Below the pieces are notes generated by a model that was not told where the DNA came from, ran no database searches, and saw only the letters and a list, made by a program, of their open reading frames with translations. This document shows positions 22,046-33,644 of a DNA stretch of 64,000 bases, piece after piece (the stretch's first letter is position 1; every line of letters starts with the position of its first letter). Source of the stretch: Lunularia cruciata. Its lineage: Eukaryota > Streptophyta > Marchantiopsida > Lunulariales > Lunulariaceae. The position numbers were made by a program, and so were the translations under genes. The stretch covers positions 34,300,333-34,364,332 of the forward strand of contig OX419756.1 of NCBI GenBank assembly GCA_948567375.1. The letters run 5' to 3'.

Positions 22046-24035
22046 AGGTTTGAAACTTCTTCAAGGAGAAAGGAGAAAGTTCAAAAATTTGAGAGGAGAG
22101 GACTCCCAAAAGTTTGACAAGCCATATCTCACTAGGTACATTTTCAAACTCTGCGGTTCTGGTCTTGTTCAAAGTGCCTAGACAAGAGCTTTCCATTGCC
22201 ACCAAGTTTGCATCATTTTGAGTTTTTTTCAAAACGTTATAAGTGATTGAAATTTCTGATAGAGGATCCAAATTTCAGATTTTGAATCTTCATGATATTG
22301 TGTTCAAATGGAGTGATTTTTGTGGCATTAGAAGCACCTTGAGAAGCATCTTGAGAAGATCTTTAGATTGATACCAAGCATACTTGAAGATAAAATACAC
22401 ATAGAAAGTTATGAAGATTTGAATTATGCCATCTCTAGAAGATTTTTAGTGTTTGAGCTCAAATTTCAACACCTTGGAACTTTTTGGTTCCATGTCCAAA
22501 TTTTTCAATCTTGGAATCTTTTGGCAACACCTATCAAGGCTTTCTTTTGAAGTTGAAGTATTGTAGAACTTGAAGTTGAAGTTTGAAGCTGAAGTTGAAG
22601 TTTTGTAGAACAAGTTTTGAATTCCATCAATCTATGATCTTGTGCAGTTGGTGGTGCTCAAATCTGCAACTTCCAGAAGTTGGAATTTTGGATTCACATC
22701 TTCAAATTAGTTGATCTTGGTCTCATTAGAAGCATCTGGTCAAGATTTATTCATTGAAATTTTTTTCATAGAATTTGAAGCTCTGTGCTTGAAGTTATAA
22801 GCATTTGAATTTTGTGACTCAATGAGATCTAGAAGTTTAGCATAGAAAACTCTAGAGGCCATAACTCCATACCTATTTTCTCAAATGAGTTTATTTTTGG
22901 TTCACCTGAAAGAAGTACTCAAGATCTTTTGATTGAGTACTCTCTTGTAGATTTTGAAGTTCTGTAGCCAAGGTTGAAGTTCTGTAGCCAAGGTTGTGAA
23001 TTTTTGAAATCTGTGGGATTTCAAAATTTTCATGTAGGAAAGTTCAAATTCAAAAATTTCTAACTTTTGATTAACAAGTCCAAATGAGTAGATTTTTGGT
23101 TCATTAGAACAAGTATTTGTAGAGCTATTGGTGGAGATAGATTATGTAGAGTCTCACTCTTTGAAATAGAAACCATGGGAATGTGAAATCTGTAATTTCT
23201 CTAAGATTTTGCAAACCAAAATTCCAAGAGTTCTCAAGAACTCATAGAGCTTGAGTGAAGTAGAGGATATATTCTCATAGAAGCACTTTGGAGTTTCCAG
23301 AATGGAAGCTTCCAAGATGGTGCAAGACATTGTTGACATAACTTCAAAACAACAACAACTTGTTGAAATGTATAGAAAAGCAATGACTTTCACAAGGAAC
23401 TCAAGAGCTTTTTTGCCCCTATATCTCAATGCATGAACACTCTTATGGCAAATTTGGAAACCGTAAGAGCAGATGTCATGACTGTGAAAGAATCTCTAAA
23501 TTTGATCACCTTAGATATCCAAGAACTCAAGAAGAGCAACAGTTTTATGTTAGACTCCACCAAGGGTATGATGGATGCTATTGAGAAGGTTGCTTCCTTG
23601 GGAGCACAACCCACCAACATTGCTTCAGAAAATGGAGGGCTCCAAGAGATGGTTGAGACATTAGAGGTCAAGATGAAGTCATATGCTTAAGCTACTACAG
23701 TGGCTCAAATCTCTTACTTGCAAGAGCATGAGGTTGAGAAGGAGAACCAACGGGTTAGAATGAAGAATTTGAGGATTTTAGGTTTGCCAAAGATTGAGAA
23801 AGAAGACACCAAGGCCATCGTGTGTGAGTTTATTGCAGATTCTTTGAGAGTTCGTGATCCTCAAGTGCAAGCATATAGATTGGGACAGAAAGGTGCACAA
23901 CCAAGAAGCATTGTGGTGAGGTTTGGCTCAAAAACTCAAAGAAATTCAGTGATGGAAAACAAGGCTATACTCAAGGGGCACATCTGGTTGGACCCGGATC
24001 TCACATCTCTCCAATGGCAAGCAAAGGGCAAGGGG
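22046..24035 (+). mobile_element. LINE copy with 5' leader and ORF1 only, 3' truncated
   Basis: The leader motif GAGAGGAGAGGACTCCCAAA near 22100 is followed by about 1.2 kb of leader, then ORF1 from ATG 23302 (MEASKMVQ). A 1-nt loss in the Lys-Ala codons near 23382 shifts the frame, and a stop follows near 23690. The copy ends at the end of ORF1 (LQWQAK, about 24030) and is followed at once by the next leader start. It has no ORF2 or tail. Confidence 0.85.
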
Positions 24036-25113
24036 CAAGTTTCGAAAGTTTGAGAGGAGAGGAGTCTTGAACGTTTGAGAAGTCATATCTCACTGCCTAC
24101 ATGTTCAAACGTTGCAATTCTGGTCTTGTTCTAAGCGCCTTGCCAAGAGCTTTCCATAACCACCAAGATTGCATCATTTTGAGCTTTGTGCAAACCTTTA
24201 TGAGTGATTGAAATTTCTGACAGAGGATCCAAATTTGAGAGTTTGAATCTTCATAATATGGTGTCCAAATGGAGTGATTTTTGTAGCATTAGAAGCGCCT
24301 TGGGAAGCTCTTTTGATTGATACAAGTTAAGCTTTCAAAGCACACACACTTAATTTATGAAGATTTAAATTTTGCCATCTCTGGGAGATTTTAGAGTTTG
24401 AGCTCAATTTTCAACACCTTGTAACTTTTTGGTTCCAAAAAGTTCCAAAAAGTCCATATCCAAATCTTTCAATCTTGGGCTCATTAGCAACACCTGCAAA
24501 GGTGCTTTCTTCTGAATACCTGCTTGCTGAAGTTGGAGTTCTGTGGAACAAGTTTTGAATTTCATCAATATGTGATCTTGTGCGGTTGGTGGTGCTCAAA
24601 TCTATAACTTTCAGAGGTTGGAACTTTGGACTCAAATCTTCAAATGAAGTGATCTTGGTCTCATTAGAAGCATCTTGTCAAGAGCTATCAATTAAAATTA
24701 TTATCATAGAATTTGAAGCTTTGTGCTTGAAGTTATGAGTATTTGAATTTGGTGACTCAATGAGGTTTAGAAGTTTACCATAGATAACTCTAGAGGCCAT
24801 ACCTCCATGTCTATTGGCTCAAATGAGTTCATTTTTAGTTCATTTGATAGAATTTCTCAAGAGATTTTGATTGAGTCATCACTTGTAGATTTTAAAGTAC
24901 TGTAGCCAAGGTTGTGAATTTTTGAAATCTGTAGGATTTCAAAATTTTCATGTAGGAAAGTTCAAATTCAAAAGTTTGTACCTTTTGATATACAAGTCCA
25001 AATGAGTAGATTTTTGGTTCATGAGAAAAATTATTTGTAGAGCTTTTGGTGTTGAGAGAGCCTGAGTGAAGCAGAGGATATATTCTCATAGTAGCTGTTT
25101 AGATGCTTCCAAG

Positions 25114-25818
25114 ATGGTGCAAGAGATTGCTGAGATAGCTTCAAAACAGCAACAGCTTGCTGAAATGTATAGAAAAGCCAATGACTTCCACAAGGAACTC
25201 AAGACCTTTTTTGCCCCCATGTCTCAATGCATGAACACTCTTATGGCAGATTTGCAAACCGTAAGAGCTGATGTCTTGACTGTGAAAGAATCTCTGAATT
25301 TAATCACCGTAGATATCCAAGAACTCAAGAAGAGTAGCAATTTGATTTTAGACTCCACAAAGAGTATGGTGGATGCTACTGAGAAGGTTGCTTCCTTGGG
25401 AGCACAAGCCACCAACATTGCTTCAAAAAATGGAGGGCTACAAGAGATGGTTGACACATTAGAGGTCAAGATGAAGTCAAATGCTGAAGCTACTAAGGTG
25501 GCTCAAATCTCTTACTTGCAAGAGCATGAGGTTGAGAAGGAGAACCAATTAGTCAGAATGAAGAACTTGAGGATTTCAGGTTTGCCAAAGAGTGAGAAAG
25601 AAGACACCAAGGCCATAGTGTGTGAGTTTATTGCTGATTCTTTGAGAGTCCATGATCCTCAGATTTTGCAAGCATATAGATTGGGACACAAAGATGCACA
25701 ACCAAGAAGCATTTTGGTAAGGTTTGGCTCTGAAATTCAAAGGAATGCAGTGATGGATAACAAGGCTATATTGAAGGGGCGGCGCATCTGGTTGGACCCT
25801 GATCTCACATCTTTCTAA
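25114..25818 (+). pseudogene. LINE ORF1 with premature stop
   Basis: From ATG 25114 (MVQEIAEIASKQQ) this encodes the coiled-coil N-half, the RRM-like core starting at RMKNLRISGLP, and the C-terminal domain (QAYRLGHKDAQPRSILVRFG … RRIWLDPDL). A CAA-to-TAA type change at 25816-25818 removes the last ~40 residues; the frame then stays open to the normal TAG at 25936-25938. ORF1p is expected to bind RNA as a coiled-coil trimer. Confidence 0.85.
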
Positions 25819-25938
25819 TGGCAAGCAAAGAAGGGAGAATTAGCAAAAGTGAAGGAGGCTCAACAAGCAGGTTTTGTTGCATTCTTGAGAGATAATATAG
25901 TTGTGATTACTCAAAAGAAATTGTCAACTATTGCATAG

Positions 25939-27096
25939 CAATTCCAGACCCTTAGAGTGCGGTTTTGGAATGTTCATGGGCTCACACATACCAAGTACTC
26001 TAGCGCTAAGCCTTTGTGGGATGATGCTGATTTGATCAATCTTGTGGAGACATGGGAACATGAAGGAAACACCATTCAAGATATTGAAGGATTCACTCTT
26101 GTTGGTTCAACCTGGAACAAGCGGAGACAACACAAAGGAAGGGGCTTTGGAGGTATTGCTACTTACGTCAGATTTGGCTTTGAGAAATCAGTCTCTTTGA
26201 TAGGTCAAGATTCAAGTGGACAATACCAATGGTTGAGGATTGGAGGAGTTGCCACACCTTGCTTCATTGCTGTTTGTTACTTTGCCCCATTGATATCACC
26301 AATCTATTCAAGTGGAGTTCTCAACACCATGCAGCCTTTCCACTCCTTGACAAAGGATGTGTTAGAGTTTCAAAGTAAAGGTTCAATACTTGTTCTTGGT
26401 GATTTCAATGCTAGGATCCAAGCCTCTCAGATCCTTGACTTGAGTGACCTTGAGAATGATCCTTTCCACAACTTGATAGACCATTCCAGTGCTTGGTCAT
26501 GCTCTTCTAAAGATCCTATGTCCAACCCCATGAGTGAGCACTTTTTGAGCTTTGGTGCCAATTGTAGCTTGAAGATCTTGAATGGCCTTTCCCAATTTCC
26601 AAAAACTTGTAAAAGCACATGCTTTGCCTTTGGTGGATCAAGCACCATAGATTATATGCTCACTTCAGCTAATGATATCTATCTTGTCTCATATTTTGCT
26701 ATTCTAGATCCTCAACCAGAATCTGACCATGCACCTTTATCTTGTACCATCCTTCTTCCTTGCCTCAATAGAACCACATTACCTATTGACCATACCTTTA
26801 GATTGAAAATTCGTCTAGATTTTCACAAGAGAGACTTTTACCAACAAGCTATCCAAGAGAAATTGAGTTCTATGGAGTGGAGTTTTGATTTCAACAACGT
26901 AGTGATCAATTGGCTGAACTTCTTCAATCAACATCAACTTCTTTGTTTCCAAGAGGCTCTCACAAGAAGAGACTTGGTCTTCCTTGCAATAGGTGATATG
27001 ATGCTGATTGCAAAATGGCAAGGATCAAAGCTATGGATAGGTCTCTTGATCAGATTGCACAAAATCAGGCCATTGTTTCGTATAGAAAGTTTATGA
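25939..27096 (+). pseudogene. LINE ORF2 endonuclease part
   Basis: It directly follows TAG 25936-25938 in the ORF1 frame. The APE endonuclease motifs are present: WNVHG, ETWE, GDFNAR, IDYML and SDHAP. The first true Met (NTMQPF) comes about 125 codons in, after the WNVHG and ETWE motifs. The frame ends at 27096 after a shift near 27000. Confidence 0.85.
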
Positions 27097-27594
27097 AGTG
27101 CAAAAAGAGAGCATTTTTGAGACTCAAGAGAGTTAAGTTGAGCACTGAACTTAGAAGCAATCCCAAGGCTTTTTGGAAGAAGGTAACCATCACATCTCCA
27201 TCTCCATCAATGGATCTCAATGAGCTTTGTGACTATGTGAAGGATCCGTACTTTTTCCTTGATGCTTCAAGCATGGCACCTTGCCTTGGATCTGCTCTCA
27301 CCATCTCTGAAGCTGATGTCAAGTACCAATTGATGAAATTGGCCAATGGTAAGGCTGAAGACCTTGATGGACTATGTGTTAAACTTTTGAAGTGGGGTTG
27401 TTGGTAGTGTCTTTGCCAAGTTGTATGGTCGAATTTTGGAGTCAAGGTTGAGCACTTGGGCTGAAAAGTACAAAATTTGAGCTAAGTGCCAAGCTGGTTT
27501 TAGATCAGGCTTTAGGACTTTGGACCAACTATTGGTTCTCCATGTTTTGTGGTGGAAATCTAAGGATGTTTGGAAAGCTCTCTATGTTGCATTT

Positions 27595-28984
27595 AATGAA
27601 CAATGAACAATGAAATATAAAGCCCGAAAGACCCAAAGAGTCAAAAGGCTAGAAACACAATACAAAACACATGAAATGTGAGCCTAGGTATGGGCCTACG
27701 GCATCTGACCAATCTGTAACAAATTGGTCCAATGTAAACTAACCTCTGTCATGTACTTCCCTAACGCTAAAGCTTCAACCTGTAAGAGAGTTGAGAAATC
27801 ACTACAAGTAATCTGATGTCTAACTCTAATCTGCATGTAACAAGGGCAATCAACAAACACATGATGCTCATCCTCAACTTTGCTCATAATACACAATTTG
27901 CAAAGTCGCATGGAGTGCTCTATCTGTTGCCAACGTCCTTGTTCTACTTCTAGTCTATGAGAACTAGTTCTATATTGACCAATAACATGTCTAAGTGAAG
28001 TAGAAATCCTAGCCAAGAGATAATCTTGCTCACAATACACCAACATAGGATTTACAAACTGCTGATAGAACACCATCTTGGTACTGGGCTGCTGCCATAA
28101 GCGAAGTAAGAACTGCTCCTTGATCACTTCTTGTAGTGCAATAGGCTCCAACCTCCAATGTCGCTCACAAACATTCCACCTTGTGGCCCATGCAACCAGA
28201 TATGTATACCAACCGACAGATAGAGTGGCACAAAAAGCTTGGTAGGGAAGTCTCTCATGCTCCATGGACCTCACCTTAGTGGCAATATGTGATAGCTAAA
28301 AACAAAGCTTCAGCCTCAAGAGGTAAAAACCCGGTTTCAGCAAGCATCAATACATAGGGAGTTTGAGTCCTCACCCCAAGTTCATCACACAAAAACAATT
28401 TCTGAACTTTCTCCACCTTTTGCCACCATGTCTTCTTAGTACCTGGACCCCAAATCTGAGCACCATAGAGAATCATCGGCTGCACAAGAGACCTGAACAG
28501 CACCTTCTTCAACTCCCATGTGGTAAGGTGAGCAAGTCTAGAGCGGTTCATGAGTGAATACAAAGCTCTAAAGCCTGCATTGATTCTCATCTTCACACAA
28601 GTAGACCAACTATAGTCATGAGAAAACTCAAGGCCCAAGTACTTGTAAGAAGAAACCTGCTCCAATTGCTGTCCATCAAAAAAGAAAGGTGTGACACCTT
28701 TAGAACCTACCACAATCACCTTGGACTTGTCAAGGTTCACTTCCATCTTTGTTTCATTGCAAAACAAGAGAAGAGAATCTAACAGCTTCTGTAAACCCTC
28801 TGGATTGGTGGAGAGAAGCACTACATCATCTGCATAAAGGAGTGCATGTATCATCAAAGAGCCAACCTGTACACCAGTAGCTCCAGCTTCCATGAGTAAT
28901 CTCTCCAGATCATCGATGAAGATTCCAAATAGAGTTGGAGATAGAGAGCAGCCTTGAATCACACCCATTGTGCTAAGGACATCT
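27595..28984 (-). mobile_element. 5'-truncated LINE (RT to tail), minus strand
   Basis: Read from 28984 downwards: RT from motif B (GVIQGCSLSPTLFGIFIDDL), YADDVVLL intact, then the connection domain to about 28276. After a small frame break comes the C-terminal domain with CKLC…EDEHH…DCPC and the ORF2 stop at about 27696. The 3' UTR and a tail of GAACAATGAACAATGAA (minus: TTCATTG units) are at 27598-27620. Its 5' end abuts the tail of the next minus copy. Confidence 0.88.
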
Positions 28985-29000
28985 TGAACAATGAACAATG
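28276..29000 (-). pseudogene. LINE reverse transcriptase, partial (YADD intact)
   Basis: A 5'-truncated RT lacking motifs 0-A. It carries the motif B segment, YADDVVLL, the DKSKVIVVGSKG stretch and the WELKKVLFRSL…LYGAQIWG region of the thumb. The frame breaks at 28276, just before the C-terminal Cys/His domain. Confidence 0.85.
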
Positions 29001-31058
29001 AACAATGAAATATAAAGCCCGAAAGACCCAAAGAGTCAAAAGGCTAGAAACACAATACAAAACACATGAAATGTGAGCCTAGGCATGGGCCTACGGCATC
29101 TGACCAATCTGTAACAAATTGGGTAGATGTAAAGTAACCTCGGTCATGTACTTCTCTAACGCTAAAGCTTCAACCTGTAAGAGAGTTGAGAAGTCACTAC
29201 AAGTAATCTGATGTCTAACTCTAATCTGCATATAACAAGGGCAATCAACAAACACATGATGCTCATCCTCAACTTTGCTCATAATACACAATTTGCAAAG
29301 TCGCATGGAGTGCTCTATCTGCTGCCAACGTCCATGTTCTACTTCTAGTCTATGAGAACTAGTTCTATATTGAGCGATAACATGTCTAAGTGAAATAGAA
29401 ATCCTAGCCAAGAGATAATCTTTCTCACAATACACCAACATAGGATTTACAAACTGCTGATAGAACACCATCTTGGTACTGGGTTACTGCCATAATCGAA
29501 GTAAGAACTGCTCCTTGATCACCTCTCGAAGTGCAATAGGCTCCAATCTCCAATGTCGCTCACAAATATTCCACCTTGTGGCCCATGCAATCAGATCCGT
29601 ATACCAACCAATAGATAGAGTGGCACAAAAAGCTTGGTAGGGAAGTCTCTCATGCTCCATGGACCTCACCTTAGTGGCATATGTGGCACAAAAAACTCAC
29701 CAAGAACAAAGCTTCAGCCTCAAGAGGCAAAAACCCAGTTTCAGCAAGCAACAATACATAAGGAGTTTGAGTCCTCACTCCAAGTTCATCACACAAAAAC
29801 AGTTTCTGAATTTTCTCCACCTTTTGCCACCATGTCTTCTTAGTACCTGGACCCCAAATCTGAGTACCATAGAGAACCACCGGCTGCACAAGAGATCTGA
29901 ACAACACCTTCTTCAACTCCCATGTGGTAAGATGAGCAAGTCTAGAGCAATTCATGAGCGAATACAAAGCTCTAAAGCATGCATTGATTCTCATCTTCAC
30001 ACAAGTAGACCAACTATAGTCATGAGAAAACTCAAGGCCCAAGTACTTATAAGAAGAAACCTGCTCCAATTGCAGTCCATCAAAAAAGAAAGGTGTGACA
30101 CCTTTAGAACCCACCACAATGACCTTGGACTTGTCAAGGTTCACCTCCATCTTTGTTTGATTGCAAAAGCAAAGTAGAGAATCCAACATCTTTTGTAAAC
30201 TCTGTGGATTTGTGGAGAGAAGCACTACATCATCTGCATAAAGGAGTGCATGTATCATCAAAGAGCCAAAATCTAAAATCTGAGACAATGTGTATATCAC
30301 TAAAACAACAAAATCTGAGACAATGTGTATATCACTGGGTAAGGTGAGCATATAATCTACAGTGCTGGATCCACCAGAAGCAAAGCATGTGCTCTTCCAA
30401 GTTTCTGGAAATTGAGAAAGGCCATTCAAGATCTTCAAGCTACAATTGGTACCAAAGCGAAAAAAGTGCTCACTCATGGAGTTGGATATGAGATCTTTGG
30501 AAGAGCGGGACCAAGCACTAGAATGATCTATCAAGCTATGGAAAGGGTCATTCTCAAGGTCACTAAACTCAGGAATCTGAGAGGTTTGGATCCTAGCATT
30601 GAAATCACCAAGAATAAGTACTGCACCTTTACTTTGAAATTCCAACACATCCTTTGTCAAGGAGTGGAAAGGCTGCATTGTGTTGAGAGATCCGCTTGAA
30701 TAGATTGGTGATGTCAATGGGGCAAAGTAACAAACAGCAAGGAAGCAACTCCTCCAATCCTCAGCCATTGGTATTGTCCACTTGAGTCTTGGCCTATCAA
30801 AGAGACTGATTTTTCAAAACCAAATCTGACGTAAGTAGTAATACCTCCAAAGCCCCTTCCTCTGTGCTGCCTCCGCTTGTTCCAAGTTGAACCAACAAGA
30901 ATGAAACCTTCAATGTCTTGAATGGTGTTTCCTTCATGTTCCCATGTCTCCACAAGATTGATCAGATCAGCATCTTCCCACACAAGTTTAGCGCTTGAGT
31001 ACTTGGTATGTGTGAGACCATGAACATTCCAAAACAACACTCTAAGGGTCTGGAATTG

Positions 31059-31898
31059 CTATGCGGTAGTTGACAATTTCCTTTGGGTGATCACAGCTCT
31101 ATTGTCTCTCAAGAATGCAACAAAACCTACTTGTTGAGCCTCCTTCACCTTTTCTAATTCTCCCTTCTTTGCTTGCCATTGGAGAGATGTGAGATCAGGA
31201 TCCAACCAGATACGCCGCCCCTTCAGTATAGCCTTGTTTGCCATCACTGAATTCCTCTGAGTTTTTGAGCCAAACCTCACCAAAATGCTTCTTGGTTGTG
31301 CACCTTGTTGTCCCAATCTATATGCTTGCAAAATCTGAGGACCATGGACTCTCAAAGAATCAGTAAGAAACTCACACACTATGGCCTTGGTGTCTTCCTT
31401 CTCAATCTCTGGCAAACCAGAAATCCTCAAGTTCTTCAATTTGACTTGTTGGTTCTCCTTCTCAACCTCATGCTCTTGCAAGTAAGAGATTTGAGTCACC
31501 TTAGTAGCTTCAGCATATGACCTCATCTTCACTTCTAATGTGTCCACAATCTGTTGGAGCCCTCCGCTTTGTGTAGCAATGTCACTGGCTTGTGTTCCCA
31601 AGGAAACAACTTTCTTGGTAGCATCAACCATCCCCTTGGTTGATGTTAACAGCGAGATAGTATTCTTCTTCAGGTCTTGAATATCTTGGATGACTAGGTT
31701 CAAGGACTCTTTTACACTACTAATCTCGACCTTTACAATTTCCATATCAGTCATGAGAGTACTCATGCACTGGGACATAGGTGTAAAGAAGCTTCTAAGC
31801 TCTTTGTGAAAATCATTAGATTTCCTATATTTTTCTGCTAATTGTTGTTGCTTCAAGGCTATATCAGCAATATCTTTCACCATCTGGGACTCCTCCAT
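31059..31898 (-). CDS. LINE ORF1 protein, intact, 279 residues
   Basis: ATG at 31898 (MEESQMVKDIADIALKQQ), stop TAG at 31061-31059. Residues about 1-150 are heptad-rich and lack prolines over long stretches (coiled coil, trimerisation expected). An RRM-like core begins at LKNLRISGLPEIEKEDTKA (about 163), and a C-terminal domain contains QAYRLGQQGAQPRSILVRFG and RRIWLDPDLTSLQW. This order (coiled coil, RRM, CTD) is that of vertebrate-type L1 ORF1p (Transposase_22); there is no CCHC knuckle. ORF1p is an RNA-binding chaperone of the LINE ribonucleoprotein. It is the only uninterrupted ORF1 in the window. Confidence 0.9.
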   Translation of the reverse strand: MEESQMVKDIADIALKQQQLAEKYRKSNDFHKELRSFFTPMSQCMSTLMTDMEIVKVEISSVKESLNLVIQDIQDLKKNTISLLTSTKGMVDATKKVVSLGTQASDIATQSGGLQQIVDTLEVKMRSYAEATKVTQISYLQEHEVEKENQQVKLKNLRISGLPEIEKEDTKAIVCEFLTDSLRVHGPQILQAYRLGQQGAQPRSILVRFGSKTQRNSVMANKAILKGRRIWLDPDLTSLQWQAKKGELEKVKEAQQVGFVAFLRDNRAVITQRKLSTTA

Positions 31899-33600
31899 TG
31901 TGCCAATCGCTAATCACTAATCACTCACAATCAATCTAGAAGTTTTACTTTCAACACCAAAACTTCTAGATTTTCAAGTAGACATTGCTTCTGTTTTACA
32001 GGTCAGAGCACTACTAGGTAGGTGTTGACGTAAGGGCCTTGAGAAACTGGTTCTAATGAAATAAAAATCACCTCATTTGAATATGTAAGCACACAAAGAT
32101 ACTACCTTCCAAATTTGCAATGCTTAGAGCTACCAAAGGCTGCAAAATTTGAGGTAACTAGAGCTGATAATCTGTCCTCTAACCTTAAGCAATCAGTTTC
32201 CAATGTAAAGGTCTGAGTGAGTTGATTCTAATGACACAAAGATCACTTCATTTGGATCATTGAGTACAAAGATACAATAGCTTGAATCTACACACAAAGT
32301 AGTAGATCTTAACACAAAGTATTTGGCAGTATCAGAGTGAATCAATTGGTCATATCATCTGCCCTGGATACTCAAATTCTCCATACTAAAGATTCAATAG
32401 AAAGCTTGTGACTGTGTGGTTCTTATGATATAAGAATCACCTGCATTGGGTCTGTGATTGAAGAGAATTGGCCCTCCAAAGCTGGTACTCCAAACACCAA
32501 GATTCGAGAGTTGTGACAGAATGAGAATTGTCACCACTGTTTGCTCAGACTTCCATATGCTTTGAGTTTTCACTTGAAACAGAGCTTGTAAGTCATAGAT
32601 TTTGATGCATCAATAATCACTGGATTTGCACTTGTGACCACAGAGCAATACCTCTCCAAATTTTTGACCTATCACATGGAGTTCTCAAAACTTCCAGAGA
32701 ATTCAAAAATCCACAAATCCTTGTATACTGCTCCAAACTACACACAATTTAGCTTGAAACAAAGCTCTTGGAATGGTGCTTCTAATGAGATCCCAATAAC
32801 TCCATTTGCTTAAGTATTGGAAAAGATACAAGCATCTGAGTGTCTGCCAAAGAAACTCCAAAATCAAAAACCCTTCATGAAGAATAGATGAGAATTAGAA
32901 TTGTCACCACTGCTTGCTCAGACCTCCATATGCTGCGAGCTTGGCCTTGAAAGAGAGCTTGTAAGGCACAAATTCTGATGCAACAATCTTCACTGGATTT
33001 CCACTTGTGACTGCAGAGAAATACCCCTCCAAATTTTCGAACAATCACATAAACTCCTCACGGCTTCCTCAGGATTCAAAATTCTAGAACTCTTTGTGTA
33101 CTGCTCCAAACTGCACAAGCTTTACCTTGAATGAAAGCTCTCATCATGAAGCTTCTATTGAATCCCTAATCACTCCACTTTTATAAGTATTGGCAGAGAC
33201 ACAGTCATTCAAAATTTCAGGTCAAACCCTAAAATCTGCCAAAGAAGACAGAATTCGAATCCTTGTAACTTCCTGCAAAGATGTGATCTTCAAGCGTGCT
33301 TGATATCAATCGAAAGAGCTGGTCAGGGCGCATCCACTGCCAAAAAAGCCATTACATTTGGACACATAATGAGGAAGAAATAAACTCTCAAATATGGATC
33401 ATTTGTCAAACAATTCAATTGGCCATAACTTTCAATAGAGAACTTAGAATGTTACAATCTTGGTGGTCATAGAAAGCCCTTGGCAAGGCGCTTCTAAGAA
33501 GACCAAGATTGTAAGGTTTGGACTGGTAGGTGTTGAGAAATGACATGCTAAACTTTCGGGAAATCTCTTCTCTCTCACACTCTCTAAAACCACCACCATC
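31899..33600 (-). repeat. LINE 5' leader built of ~180-bp monomers (type II)
   Basis: A degenerate unit recurs with the anchor TTCTAATG…(A)TCACTTCATTTGG on the plus strand at 32051, 32226, 32420, 32600, 32780, 32973, 33153, 33332 and 33492. The spacings are 175, 194, 180, 180, 193, 180, 179 and 160 bp. The array sits between the LINE 5' start and ORF1, where the internal promoter of a LINE lies. Confidence 0.8.
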
Positions 33601-33644
33601 ACCTTGGACTTGTCAAGATTCCATGGGTTCAAGAAGTCCTGTTA
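33590..33644 (-). mobile_element. Small LINE RT fragment at an orientation switch
   Basis: A short minus-strand piece matching the DKSKV(I/M)VV region (ACCTTGGACTTGTCAAG) lies between the 5' end of the minus copy at 28985-33600 and a plus-strand RT fragment that starts at 33645. Confidence 0.6.

Larger units (their letters stand above)
24036..27594 (+). mobile_element. LINE copy with 5' leader, ORF1, ORF2 to mid-RT
   Basis: The leader is 24040-25085 (type I monomers), ORF1 is 25114-25938, and ORF2 runs from 25939 through the endonuclease. A frameshift near 27000 and a deletion at about 27400 (joining GLCVKLLKWG to VGSVFAKLYG) follow. It ends in RT near 27594 where a minus-strand copy's tail begins, so plus and minus copies meet head-on here. 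Confidence 0.88.
28985..33600 (-). mobile_element. Near-complete LINE with an internal ORF2 deletion, minus strand
   Basis: Read from 33600 downwards: type II 5' leader (33600-31899) of nine ~180-bp monomers, intact ORF1 (31898-31059), TAG then ORF2 endonuclease to about 30270, and a deletion joining the endonuclease C-terminus (VSDFVVL) to RT at GSLMIHALLYADD. RT and the C-terminal domain run to about 29091, then 3' UTR with hairpin, then a tail of three TTCATTG units at about 28985-29010. This is the only copy in the window with both a leader start and a 3' tail. Confidence 0.88.

Noticed and set aside
31899-33600. CRISPR array, because of regular spacing
   Set aside because: The ~180-bp units are degenerate throughout with no short identical repeats and unique spacers, and the DNA is plant nuclear.
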